The notes beneath the pieces were generated by a model that was not told the origin of the DNA, did not search any database, and was given only the letters and a program-made list of their open reading frames with translations. From positions 496,001 to 560,000 of the forward strand of contig NZ_WLYX01000001.1 of the NCBI RefSeq assembly GCF_009707705.1: a DNA stretch of 64,000 nt, in the 5' to 3' direction. Shown piece by piece: positions 30,643 through 41,083 of this stretch. The number at the start of each line of letters is the position of its first letter. The first letter of the stretch is position 1. The position numbers were made by a program, and so were the translations under genes. The stretch comes from Paludibacterium denitrificans. Its GTDB lineage: Bacteria > Pseudomonadota > Gammaproteobacteria > Burkholderiales > Chromobacteriaceae.

Positions 30643-30749
30643 TCTATACAATCACTCAGGCGCTGTCAGAGAGTTTTCATCCGGGTACATATTCCAAAGC
30701 AGCATGGTGTAACATAGAGCGTCATTTCATCCACTTCAGAAAAACGCTT

Positions 30750-32346
30750 GTGTTGCCCAAACAACGCCTGATCATTGCCGGAGCCACGCTGGGTGGCCTC
30801 TTTGTGCTTTACGGTGCTGCCGCCTACTGGGCTGGCGTGAAAGCCGAAGACACCCCGGAAGAACAGCACCGCATGCTGGCCGGACTCTCCATTTTCAAGG
30901 TCAAGAGCCACAGCTACCAACGCGGCTGGTTCTCGTCCACCGAAACCACGGAACTGGTGTTCAACCGCTTCTGTCCGGGCCGTATGAAAGCATGCTGCCG
31001 GATAACCTGCGGCCGCTGCTGAACTCCACCATCAAATACACCCATACCATCCAGCATGGTCCGTTGCCGGGTATTGGTCATTTCGACTTCCGTCCGGCGC
31101 GCGCACTGGTGACCACCGAATTCGCCATGAGCGAGGGGACGCGCAAGACGCTGAAAACCTTCTTCGGCGACAAGGACCCGATCACCATCACCAACCGCCT
31201 CGGCTTTGGCGGCGGTGGCGAGCTGAAGGTATCGGTGCCGTCTTTCGACTACGAAGAAGCACTATCCGGCGTCAAGATGAAGTGGAAGGGCTTTGACCTG
31301 AAGGTGGATTACGCCTCGGGTTACAAGGAATACAAGACCGAGGCCCTCTCGCCCGGCTTCCTGCTGGAAGCCGCCAGCAAGGGCACGGTGGCGTTTGATA
31401 ACGTCAAATACCTCTCCGACATCCGTCCGGGCAATACCGGCGTCAAGCTGGGCACCAGTGAACTGACGGTCGGCAATGTTCAGCTCAACTGGAAGGAAAG
31501 CGTTCCTTACAGCATAAAGCTGAACGAGCTGCTGTACCTGATGACCCGGGTACGGGTGGGCGAGTTCATCAACCCGAGTGGCGAATTCAAGCCTTCCGCA
31601 GTTTCGCTCAAGGCCTTGCGCTACCAGATCGTGACCAGCGAACAGGACGAGTTCATCAACACCCGCGGCAAGGTGGATTTCAGCCAGTTCAACTACAACG
31701 ATTCCCACTATGGTCCGATGCGGCTGGATATTTCGGCCAACCATCTGCACGGCCCGACGCTGATCAAGCTGGACCAGGCCATCAGCAAGATTCCGTTTGA
31801 AGGCGTCGACCCGGCGGTGCTGCGCAAGCAGTATATCGATGCCATCAAGAAGAACGGCATCCCGCTGCTGGAAAACAACCCCAAGCTGATGGTCAACGAG
31901 TTCTACCTCAAGATGCCAACCGGGGAAGCCAAGCTGGAAGGCTCGGTGGAACTGCATGGGCTGAAAGAGGCCGATCTGAAAGACCCGATCACCTTCATCA
32001 AGCGCTTTGAAGCCGCCGCCAAGGTTAGCCTGCCGCGCCAAACGCTGGAAAACCCGGTGATTGCCCGTGCGCGCAATCTGTTCACCGTGGACCAATCGGC
32101 AGAAGAGCAGCCGAACATGGCCGAAGTGGAAGACCTGGCGCGCAGCCTGCTGGACAGCCAGCTGGCGCAATGGACCGCGCAACAGTATATCCAGCAGGCC
32201 AACGGCCGGTGTCCACCCAGCTGGATTACAAAGGTGGCCTGTTGACCATCAACCACAAGAAGGTGCCGCTGCCGTGGGAGGTGTCGGACGAACCGGCCCC
32301 GGCCTCGGCCCCCGTCGCCCAAACGGCCCCAGCGGCCAAGAAATAA
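30750..32346 (+). CDS. DUF945/YdgA-family exported protein (two frame breaks)
   Basis: About 532 residues. It starts at GTG 30750 or TTG 30753 with MLPKQRLIIAGATLGGLFVL, an N-terminal signal anchor, then a long periplasmic region typical of DUF945 (YQRGWFSSTETTELVF, HTIQHGPLPG). Breaks are near 30972 (one C missing in TTCTGTCC) and 32207 (CCGG for CCAGG; expected ANGQVSTQLDYKGG). The C-terminus has Pro/Ala-rich PAPASAPVAQTAPAAKK. Function of the family is not established; an envelope role is likely. Confidence 0.85.
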
Positions 32347-32471
32347 GCTGATCGTCCCAAAGGGCATGCTCCTTTGGGACAGCTGCTGCCCTGGTGGGGT
32401 AAGCGTCATACTCACCTCACGACGCCCCTCCTCCTCTGCCGTTCCTCGCTCACGTTACCAAGGAGCCGCGC

Positions 32472-32921
32472 ATGTCCCGCTGGAAACCCAACACCACCGT
32501 GGCCGCCATTCTGGAGCAGAACGGACGCTTCCTCATGGTTGAGGAAGACACCACAGACGGTCGCCGTTTCAACCAACCGGCGGGTCACCTCGAACGCGGC
32601 GAAAGCCTGATCGAAGCGGTGGTACGCGAAACGCTGGAAGAAACCGGCTGGCACTTTACGCCCACCGCACTGGTCGGCATTTACCTTGCCGAAAGACCCG
32701 AGAGCGACATCAGTTACCTGCGTTTTGCCTTTACCGGCACGCTCGTGCGGCACGACCCCTCACGCGCACTGGATGATGGCATCATCGCTGCCCGCTGGCT
32801 GACCCATGAGGAAATCGTGGCGCAACAATCCCGGTTGCGTAGCCCGGTGGTACTTGAGTCACTGCATGACTATCTCCAATCTGCCCGCCATCCGCTAAAC
32901 TTGCTGCATCACATCCGCTAA
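32472..32921 (+). CDS. Nudix hydrolase, NudJ-like
   Basis: 149 residues, intact. The Nudix box spans about residues 43-65 (GHLERGE...RETLEETGW pattern) with the metal-binding glutamates present. The start MSRWKPNTTVAAILEQNGRF and the neighbourhood just upstream of mnmA match NudJ (YmfB), a pyrophosphatase for nucleotides and thiamine pyrophosphate-type substrates. The substrate here is inferred. A hairpin at 32355-32381 (GTCCCAAAGG...CCTTTGGGAC) separates it from the DUF945 gene. Confidence 0.88.
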   Translation: MSRWKPNTTVAAILEQNGRFLMVEEDTTDGRRFNQPAGHLERGESLIEAVVRETLEETGWHFTPTALVGIYLAERPESDISYLRFAFTGTLVRHDPSRALDDGIIAARWLTHEEIVAQQSRLRSPVVLESLHDYLQSARHPLNLLHHIR

Positions 32922-32949
32922 ACCGGGCCTGACCGCTCAGGAGGTGTTC

Positions 32950-33489
32950 ATGCTGCTGCGCTTTGTGCTACTGCTGCTGTGGTTGCCCGCGGGCTGGCTG
33001 TATGCGGACACGCTCAATATTTGCTACCATTACGGCTGCTCGAAACATGCCTATTTCGAGATTTCCCCCGAGGCAGAACAGCGCCTGAGCACCCTGCTGG
33101 ACAGTGCCAATTCCCCCGATAGCGAGCGTGAACGCGTCAAAGACGCGGTGGTCGAACTGTATCGGCAAGCCGGACAGAGCACGCCGGTCTGGCAGGACAA
33201 AGGCGGTAACGTCAATGATGGCCCGGTGGACGGCCGCATGGATTGCGTCGATCACAGCAGCAATGTCACCACGTTTCTGCGCTATCTGCAGGGCAAAGGC
33301 TGGCTCAAATACCATGTAACCGCCACCCCGCAGTGGCGCGCGCCCTGGATTGTCGACCTGCATTACACCGCCGTGCTGCATGATGCCACCACCGGTGACG
33401 ACTGGGCGGTGGATAGCTGGTTCAAGGATTTTGGGGCGCCACCGGCGGTGGTGCCTCTGACTATATGGAAAGAAGGATACGCCCCGTGA
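32950..33489 (+). CDS. exported protein with a transglutaminase-like Cys/His/Asp pattern
   Basis: 179 residues, intact. The signal peptide MLLRFVLLLLWLPAGWLYA is followed by NICYHYGCSKHAYFEIS, a helical region, then GRMDCVDHSSNVTTFLRYLQ, IVDLHYTAVLHD and WAVDSWFKDFGAPP. A cysteine at a helix start, a histidine in a following strand and an aspartate in the next strand are the order seen in transglutaminase-like peptidases. The assignment is by pattern only. It overlaps the GTG start of mnmA by four bases, and it follows the Nudix gene by 28. Confidence 0.7.
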   Translation: MLLRFVLLLLWLPAGWLYADTLNICYHYGCSKHAYFEISPEAEQRLSTLLDSANSPDSERERVKDAVVELYRQAGQSTPVWQDKGGNVNDGPVDGRMDCVDHSSNVTTFLRYLQGKGWLKYHVTATPQWRAPWIVDLHYTAVLHDATTGDDWAVDSWFKDFGAPPAVVPLTIWKEGYAP

Positions 33490-34563
33490 CGGGTAAAAAA
33501 CGTATTGTTGTCGGCATGTCCGGCGGAGTGGATTCGTCAGTGACCGCCCTGGCTGTTGAAACAGCAAGGCCATGAAGTCATCGGCGTGTTCATGCAAAAC
33601 TGGGAAGACGATAACGACAGCGAATACTGTTCCATCAAGGAAGACTCGCTCGATGCCATGAGCGTGGCCGACGTGGTGGGCATCGACATGGAAATCGTCA
33701 ATTTCGCCAAAGAATACAAGGACCGGGTGTTTTCCTACTTCCTCAAGGAATATGCCGCCGGACGCACGCCCAACCCGGATGTGCTGTGTAATGCCGAGAT
33801 CAAGTTCAAGGCATTTCTCGACTACGCCATGCAACTTGGCGCCGACTGCATCGCCACCGGCCACTATGCGCGCAAGCTGGAACGCGATGGCAAGCATTAC
33901 CTGATGAAGGCGGTAGACAACACCAAGGACCAGAGCTATTTCCTGTATCGGCTGAATCAGTCGCAACTGTCCAAGTCCATTTTCCCACTTGGTGAGTTGC
34001 GCAAGACCGAGGTGCGCAAGTTGGCCGAACAGGCTGGCTTGCCCACGGCAGCCAAGAAAGACTCCACCGGTATCTGCTTCATCGGCGAGCGCCCTTTCCG
34101 CGAGTTTCTGCAACGCTACCTGCCTACGCAACCGGGCCAGATGGTGCTGCCGGACGGTAGCGTGGTGGGCGAACACATCGGCCTGATGTATTACACGCTG
34201 GGGCAACGCAAGGGGCTAAACATTGGCGGCAGCAAGGATGGTAGCGGCGAGCCCTGGTTTGTCGCGGGCAAGGATATTCCCGGCAACCGGCTGATCGTGG
34301 TGCAAGGTCACGACCACCCGCTGCTGCTAAAAACCACGCTCGACATGGCCGATCTGAGCTGGACGCTGGATGACGCGCTAAAAAGTGGCGACTATGCCGC
34401 CAAAACCCGCTACCGCATGGCGGATGCGCCCTGCACGCTGTCCACGGTGGTTGATGGACAAGCCACGCTGACGTTCCGCGATGCGCAATGGGCCGTCACG
34501 CCGGGCCAGTCTGCCGTACTGTACGACGGCGATATCTGTCTGGGCGGCGGCATCATCATGTAA
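33486..34563 (+). CDS. mnmA: tRNA-specific 2-thiouridylase (one frame break)
   Basis: About 359 residues. The GTG start at 33486 overlaps the upstream stop. The PP-loop GMSGGVDSS lies near residue 11; the catalytic cysteines are in [12 protein letters not shown] and [13 protein letters not shown]. The enzyme thiolates U34 of tRNA-Lys, tRNA-Glu and tRNA-Gln. One break near 33551 (CCCTGG for CCTGG; expected [17 protein letters not shown]). One GTTGGCCGAA (34020) lies inside. It ends [11 protein letters not shown]. Confidence 0.95.
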
Positions 34564-34576
34564 CGCTACCCAAACA

Positions 34577-34606
34577 AAAGGCCGGATCGATATCCGGCCT
34601 TTTTTG
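34577..34606. terminator. bidirectional terminator between mnmA and the MFS gene
   Basis: AAGGCCGGAT/ATCCGGCCTT forms a perfect stem with T-runs on both strands between two convergent genes. Confidence 0.88.
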
Positions 34607-34615
34607 CATCCATGA

Positions 34616-35955
34616 TCAGGATCTGAGCGGTAGCGGAGTCAGCGCACGCAGCCTGAGCGCCACCAGCATCAAAATCGTCAGCCCCAGTGCCGATAATGCC
34701 GGCAACGCCAACCCAGCCATCAAAGCGCCACATCAGGCCGGAAAACGACCCCAGCAAACTCGACCCGAGATAATACGCGGTCAAATAAAACGCCGATGCC
34801 AGAGCCTTGGCACGCAACGTGCGCCGCCCCACCCAGCTGCTGGCGACCGAATGCCCGCCAAAGAAGCCAAAGGTAAACAAGGCGATTCCCAACATCATCG
34901 GCAACAGATGGCTGGCCAGCGTCAGCGCCAGGCCAATGCCCATCAGCAGCACCATCACCCATAGCACATTGCGGCGACCAAACCGGTCGGCCAACCGCCC
35001 GACCCACGCCGATGACCACATGCCGACCACGTACAGCGAGAACACCAGCCCAAGCACACTGGGACGCAGATCATACGGCGGCGCCATCAGGCGATAGCCC
35101 AGATAATTGTACAAGCTGACAAAACAGCCCATCAGCAGGAAGCCGGACAAGAATAGCCACGGCAAACCGGCGTCACGCAAGTGACTGAGCACATCCTGAC
35201 GCAGCTGGACGACATTGAGCTGGATCGGCTTGAAATGGCGCGAAGGCGGCAGACAACGACGAAACTCCCACGCGCCCGCCAGCCCGAGCAAGCCCAGCGT
35301 CAGGATCGCCGCACGCCAGCCGAAACCATCGGCCAGTACCGAGGCAAGAAACCGTCCGCACATGCCACCCAGCGCATTCCCGGCGATATACAGCCCCATG
35401 GAACGCCCCAGCGACATCGGGTCAACCTCTTCGCTCAGATACGCCATCGCCACCGCTTAAGCAAACCGGCCAGCGCAATGCCAAACAAACTGCGCAACAG
35501 CAAAAACTGCTGAAAACTGCTGGCAAACGAGGCCAGCACCATCAGGAGTGCCGCCAACACCAAGGCCGTATTCATCACCGGTTTTCGGCCAACCTTGTCC
35601 GCCAGCAAGCTGGCCGGAATCAGGCTGAGCGCCAGCCCGGTGGTCGACACCGACACCGCGCCACTGGCCATCGCTGCGACAGGTGGAAGTCGTGCGAAAA
35701 CATCGGCATCAGCGGCTGGGTGCAATACAGCAGGGAAAAGGTGGCAAAACCGCCGACAAACATGGCGCGCGTGGTGGCTCGAAACGGCTGCGTACCGGCC
35801 TGCAGTTTTTCCTGCGGTACGGCCGGTGCCGCACAGGCTGCAACGGGCCGTTCACTCCTGCCCTGCTCCGCAGGGGTCACCAATGGCACCGGGCAAGACG
35901 ACAGATCGGAAGGCATTACATCAATCCAGAAACAAGTGGGGATGTGGTCAAGCAT
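34616..35955 (-). CDS. MFS transporter, YnfM-like (several frame breaks)
   Basis: About 445 residues, twelve membrane segments. After an unconserved N-terminus (start 35955 or 35916) come MFVGGFATFSLLYCTQPLMP, the A-loop LLADKVGRKPVMN, and GRLADRFGRRNVLWV at the centre. Breaks: near 35679, 35455-35462 (GCTTAAGC for GCCGGC; expected LAGLPAVAMAYLSEE) and near 34700, after which the end reads LTILMLVALRLRALTPLPLR. It resembles YnfM-type sugar/drug exporters. A LysR gene is divergent at 36020, the same pairing as ynfL-ynfM of E. coli. Confidence 0.85.
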
Positions 35956-36019
35956 AAGGCTTGGAACAACCGCAAGTACAATATATATTTATGGCTTGAT
36001 TGATAGCTTATAAATATCA

Positions 36020-36920
36020 ATGGAACTCCGCCATCTGCGCTACTTTGTGGCCGTTGCAGAAGAACTGCACTTCACCCGCGCCGCAGCACGGCTGCATATT
36101 GGCCAGCCGCCGCTCAGCCAGCAAATCCAGGGCGCTGGAAGCCGAACTTGGCGTGCCACTGTTTTGCCGCCACCAGCGCAAAGTGAGCCTGACCGAAGCT
36201 TACCAGCATTTTCTGCGGCGCGCGCGCAAGATACTGGCCGATACGCAGGATGCCGCCGACGAAGCACGCCGCGTAGCGCGTGGCGAACTGGGCGAACTGC
36301 GCGTCGGCTTCACCTCGTCATTACCGCTGGCGCCGATTTTGCTTAAGCCGCCCTGCACGCCTATCGCCATTCCTATCCGGACGTCACGCTTACCCTGCGC
36401 GAAATGTTCAGCTCGGACCAGTTCCCGGCTTTGCAACGGCAAGAACTGGATGTCGGCTTCGTGCGCTTTAGCGGCCTGAAACCGGCCGAACAGATTCGAG
36501 TGCGCGAATTACGCCGCGATCGTCTGCTGGTAGTCATCAACCAGCAGCATCCGCTGGCACACCAACCACAACTGTGGCTGCAACAGCTGCGCAACGAGCG
36601 GCTGATCTGCTACCCACGCACCGGCTACCGGGCTCAATACCGTGGTGCGGCAACTGTGTCAGCAACAACAGGTGGAATTGCGCATTGCGCAGGAAGCAGG
36701 CGAAGCCACCACGCAGATTGGTCTGGTGGCCGCCGGGCTGGGGATTGCCATCTTGCCATCACCGCTGGAATGCGTGCAGATCGCCGGGGTACGCTACATA
36801 CCGCTGGCGGATGAGGGAGCCTATCTGGCCATGGGCGTTGCCACCCGCGAAGGGCAGGAATCGGCGCTGGTCAGCGGCTTTTTGCAGCAACTGTCGGCGG
36901 ATAGCGCCTTGGCGGGATAA
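36020..36920 (+). CDS. LysR-family regulator, YnfL-like (several frame breaks)
   Basis: About 298 residues. The helix-turn-helix domain reads [40 protein letters not shown]. Breaks: near 36133 (CCAGGG for CCAGG), 36198-36204 (GCTTACC for GCCGGCC; expected LTEAGQHFLRRA), 36341-36348 (GCTTAAGC for GCCGGC) and near 36630. The effector domain ends [11 protein letters not shown]...[12 protein letters not shown]. Divergent from the MFS gene at 35955, which it probably controls. Confidence 0.88.
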
Positions 36921-36923
36921 CGA

Positions 36924-37466
36924 TCAATACGCCGGGGCCAGCGGCTCGGCTTCATCCCACAGCCGCTGCCACTCGGTTTGATAGACGGCCGCCAAGGCCG
37001 GGACACGCCACAACACCAGCGCATTTTCAGCATTTTTGTTGGCTGCGGCGGCGGTGTAATTGAAACTGCCCAACTCCAGATGCTGGCCGTCCACCACGAT
37101 AAACTTGTGGTGATGGATGGCGTAATGACCATTCAACCGCACCGGCACGCCCTGATTGGCAAGAAACGTCACGGCACTATAGGCCTTGCGGTTGTCCTTG
37201 CGATCCGCCACCACCTGCACGCTCACCCCGCGCTGCTGTGCGGCCAGCAGGGCCATCGCGACCGGCTTGCAGGAAAAGCCGTAAGCCGCCACCTGCACGC
37301 TGTGCTGCGCCGCACCAATCGCCGCCAGCACCACGTCCAGAGCGCCCCGATTGGGCGAAAACCCTACCTCAAATGCAGCACCGTTTGGCAGCGGGGTTTC
37401 GGCCAACACGGGAAACGGCAAGGCCAACAGCAGCCATAGCAAGCAATGTTTACACGATCGGAACAT
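36924..37466 (-). CDS. exported phospholipase D-family nuclease (Nuc-like)
   Basis: 180 residues, intact. The signal peptide is MFRSCKHCLLWLLLALPFPVLA. A single HKD motif (HHHKFIVVDG, then GSFNYTAAAANKNAENALV) places it with the one-motif PLD nucleases such as Nuc, which act as dimers on DNA without sequence preference. Location is periplasm or outside. It is convergent with the LysR gene, whose stop is 3 bases away. A GTTGGCCGAA (37398) lies inside the coding region for the signal-peptide end. Confidence 0.88.
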   Translation of the reverse strand: MFRSCKHCLLWLLLALPFPVLAETPLPNGAAFEVGFSPNRGALDVVLAAIGAAQHSVQVAAYGFSCKPVAMALLAAQQRGVSVQVVADRKDNRKAYSAVTFLANQGVPVRLNGHYAIHHHKFIVVDGQHLELGSFNYTAAAANKNAENALVLWRVPALAAVYQTEWQRLWDEAEPLAPAY

Positions 37467-37480
37467 GGCGACGCACTCAC

Positions 37481-37502
37481 AAAAAACCCGCCCGGGGCGG
37501 GT
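37481..37502 (-). terminator. terminator between VOC gene and nuclease gene
   Basis: On the minus strand ACCCGCCCC/GGGCGGGT is followed by six T. It ends the glyoxalase-fold gene transcript. Confidence 0.8.
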
Positions 37503-37551
37503 GGATCAGTTCAGAGTTCAACCGGGCGGTTATTCAGCTTGAGCTTGCCGG

Positions 37552-37959
37552 TTAGCCGGTGTGATCATAGCTGACGATTTCAAACGGATTGCCAAACGGG
37601 TCGCAAAATGAAATCGAGCAGAAAAACTGATGATTGCGCACCGAATCGCGGGCAATCGTTTCTCCGCTGCGCGTGGTCACCCGTTCCCCGGCTAGCTGAT
37701 CGATCCATTCCAGAAAATCCTGCCCGCCCACCACAAACGCCACCGGGCCCGGCTCGCAAATCGGCACATCGGTTTCGCCAATGGCCAAACGCACGGTGCT
37801 GCTGGCGTTTACCAGCATGACCTCGTTGTGCGGCGCCGTTTGCGTTTGCTTGTAACGCGGATCCGCCACCAGTCCCAGCACGCGCTGATACCAGTTGATC
37901 GCTTTGGCCACGTCGGTGACGCGTATGTGGATATGATCAATCTTGCCAAGAGACAGCAT
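37552..37959 (-). CDS. VOC (glyoxalase/bleomycin-resistance fold) protein
   Basis: Starting at MLSLGKIDHIHIRVTDVAKA gives about 135 residues; a longer reading from 38055 adds an unconserved leader. The two beta-alpha-beta-beta-beta modules are visible, with metal-ligand-type positions at His in DHIHIRV and Glu in NPFEIVSYDH. Enzymes of this fold include lyases, dioxygenases and resistance proteins; the reaction here cannot be told. Transcribed towards the nuclease gene but separated by a terminator. Confidence 0.8.
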   Translation of the reverse strand: MLSLGKIDHIHIRVTDVAKAINWYQRVLGLVADPRYKQTQTAPHNEVMLVNASSTVRLAIGETDVPICEPGPVAFVVGGQDFLEWIDQLAGERVTTRSGETIARDSVRNHQFFCSISFCDPFGNPFEIVSYDHTG

Positions 37960-38118
37960 TGCTTCCTCGTTACCGTTTAGTGCGGTGTTCAGTAAAAAAT
38001 CCAGCCGACAGGCTTCCTGTCGCAAGCGCAGCGGGCCGACCACCTTCATCGTCATGATAAGGTCAGTATAACGGCATAGTTTTTCATTCTAGGCATCAAT
38101 CCCCAGAAACATGCAAAC

Positions 38119-40939
38119 TTATCGGCTCAGCATCGGCTTGAGATAGCGGCCGGTATGGCTGGCCGGGTTGGCCGCCACTTGTTCCGGCGTACCGCTGGCG
38201 ATGATTTGCCCGCCGCCCGCGCCACCTTCCGGCCCCAGATCGATCAGCCAGTCGGCCGTCTTGATCACGTCCAGATTGTGCTCGATCACCACCACGGTAT
38301 TGCCGTTTTCGCGCAGGCGATGCAATACCTGCAGCAGCAGGTCGATATCGTGGAAATGCAGGCCGGTCGTCGGTTCATCCAGAATGTAAAGCGTACGCCC
38401 GGTGTCGCGCTTGGACAGCTCCAACCCCAGTTTCACCCGCTGTGCTTCGCCTCCGGACAGCGTGGTTGCGCTTTGCCCCAGCCGGATATAGCCCAAGCCA
38501 ACGTCCATCAGCGTTTTGAGCTTGCGTGCCACCGTCGGCACCACGCTGAAAAACTCCAGCGCCTGCTCCACCGTCATGTCCAGCACCTCATGGACATTCT
38601 TGCCTTTGTACTGCACTTCCAGAGTTTCGCGGTTATAGCGCTTGCCGTGGCACACGTCGCACGGCACGTAAACGTCCGGCAAAAAGTGCATTTCCACTTT
38701 GATAACGCCATCGCCCTGACACGCTTCGCAACGCCCGCCTTTGACGTTGAAACTGAAACGCCCCGGCCCATAACCGCGTTCACGCGAGAGCGGCACGCCA
38801 GCAAACAGTTCACGAATCGGCGTGAACAGGCCGGTATAGGTGGCCGGATTGGAGCGCGGCGTGCGGCCAATCGGGCTTTGATCGACGTTGATCACCTTGT
38901 CCAGTTGCTGCAACCCTTCGATGTCATCAAACGGTGCTGGGCTATCGCTGGCGCCGTTGAGTTCGCGCGCCGCAATCTTGTACAGCGTATCGTTGATCAG
39001 CGTGGACTTGCCGGACCCGGACACACCGGTGATGCACACCAGCATGCCCAGCGGCAAATCGAGGGTGACGTTTTTCAGGTTGTTGCCGCTGGCGCCCTTG
39101 AGTTTGAGCATGCGTTCCGGGTTCAGCTCGCGCCGCCCGCCCGGCATGGAAATGGTGCGGCGGCCCGACAGGAACGCACCGGTGACCGAATGTTCATCCG
39201 CCGCCACTTCGGCTTAAGCGTCCCGGCGACCAGCACATGCCCGCCATGTTCGCTTGAGCGCCCGGCCCCATATCGACCAGATAATCCGCCGCCCGGATGG
39301 CATCTTCATCGTGTTCGACCACGATCACGCTGTTACCCAGATCACGCAGCCGCAACGTGGCCAGCAGGCGGTCGTTGTCGCGCTGGTGCAAGCCGATGGA
39401 CGGTTCATCCAGCACGTACATCACACCGGTCAGGCCGGAGCCGATCTGGCTGGCCGGGCGGATACGCTGTGCTTCGCCCCCCGACAGGGTATCGGCAGAA
39501 CGTGACAGGTTGAGGTAATCCAGCCCGACATTATTGAGAAACGACACCCGCTCGCGGATTTCCTTGACGATCTTCTCCGCCACCGCCTGCTTCTGCCCGG
39601 AGAACTCAAGTTGGCCGAAAAAGGCTTCGGTTTCCTTCAACGGCAGCTGATTGATGTTGTACAAGGTGCGGCCACCGACAAACACATGGCGCGCCTCCAG
39701 CCGCAAACGCGAGCCATGGCAATGCGGACACACCTGATTGTTCTGATACTTGGCCAGCTCCTCGCGCACCGCGGTCGAATCGGTTTCGCGGTAGCGCCGC
39801 TCCAGATTGGGCAAGATGCCTTCAAACGGATGGGCGCGCGAAAACTTGGTGCCCTTTTCCGACAGATAGGTAAATTCGATGCTCTCACGCCCGGAACCAT
39901 GCAGCACTACGTGCCGTACCCGCTCGGGCAAGTCTTCAAAAGACAGGTCGAGCGAAAAACCATAATGGTCGGCCAACGCCTGCAGCATCTGGTAATAGAA
40001 CTGGTTACGCTTGTCCCAGCCCTTGATGGCGCCAGCACCCGTGCTCAGTTCCGGATGTGCCACCACGCGGGAGGGATCGAAGAACGTGATCTCGCCCAGA
40101 CCATCGCACTTGGGACAGGCGCCCATCGGATTGTTGAAGGAAAACAGCCGTGGTTCCAGTTCCGGCAAGCTGTAGCTGCACACCGGGCAGGCAAACTTGG
40201 CAGAAAACCAGTGTTCCTTGCCACTGTCCATTTCCACCGCAATCGCCCGGCCTTCGGCATGACGCAATGCAGTTTCGAAGCTTTCGGCCAACCTCTGTTG
40301 CATGTCCTCACGCACCTTGAGGCGATCCACTACCACCTCGATGGTGTGCTTCTTGTTCTTGTCCAGCGCCGGGATGGCATCCACTTCATACACTTCGCCA
40401 TCCACCCGCACCCGCACAAAGCCCTGCGCGCGCAGATCATCGAACAGGTCCAGATTCTCGCCCTTGCGCCCCATGATCACCGGCGCCGGGATCATCACCT
40501 TGGTTGCCTCCGGCAAGGCCAGCACATGGTCCACCATCTGGCTGACGGTTTGCGACGCCAGCGGTACGCCGTGTTCCGGGCAATGCGGCTCGCCAACGCG
40601 GGCAAACAGCAAGCGCAGGTAATCGTGAATTTCGGTGACAGTACCGACGGTCGAACGCGGGTTGTGGCTAGTGGCTTTCTGCTCGATGGAAATCGCGGGG
40701 CTCAAGCCCTCGATCAGATCGACATCCGGCTTTTCCATCAGTTGCAAAAACTGACGAGCATAAGCCGACAGGCTTTCCACATAGCGTCGCTGGCCTTCGG
40801 CATAAAGGGTATCGAAAGCCAGTGACGATTTGCCCGAGCCAGACAGCCCGGTAATGACAATCAGCTGATTGCGCGGCAAATCCAGATTGATGTTCTTGAG
40901 ATTATGCGTCCGTGCGCCACGAATGCGGATGGTGTCCAT
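38119..40939 (-). CDS. uvrA: excinuclease ABC subunit A (several miscalled sites)
   Basis: About 940 residues. Two ABC ATPase halves are present with Walker [15 protein letters not shown] and [14 protein letters not shown], zinc-finger cysteine pairs (CPVC...CPKC and CEACQGDG), and ABC signatures (TLSGGEAQR twice). Breaks are at 39252-39259 (GCTTGAGC) and 39212-39219 (GCTTAAGC), both where GCCGGC is required ([20 protein letters not shown]). A codon appears lost near 39350. UvrA finds bulky DNA damage and loads UvrB. Two GTTGGCCGAA words (39610, 40283) lie inside. Divergent from the MFS-ssb pair. Confidence 0.96.
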
Positions 40940-41083
40940 ATCAGCGCCAGTTACTCAGTGAGTCGGGGAACCTGATAATATACCCGACTTAATGAGGTTT
41001 ACTCCACCTGCATCTGCGTGTCAACGCATCTGGCAGGCCGCCGTTCAGCTTGATACCCCCACCATTACAATCATAAGCTGACA

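Noticed and set aside
34616..36920. MFS/LysR pair as an antibiotic-resistance island
   Set aside because: The pair matches the widespread ynfM/ynfL arrangement, has normal composition and carries the uptake-like word; no resistance-specific feature is visible.
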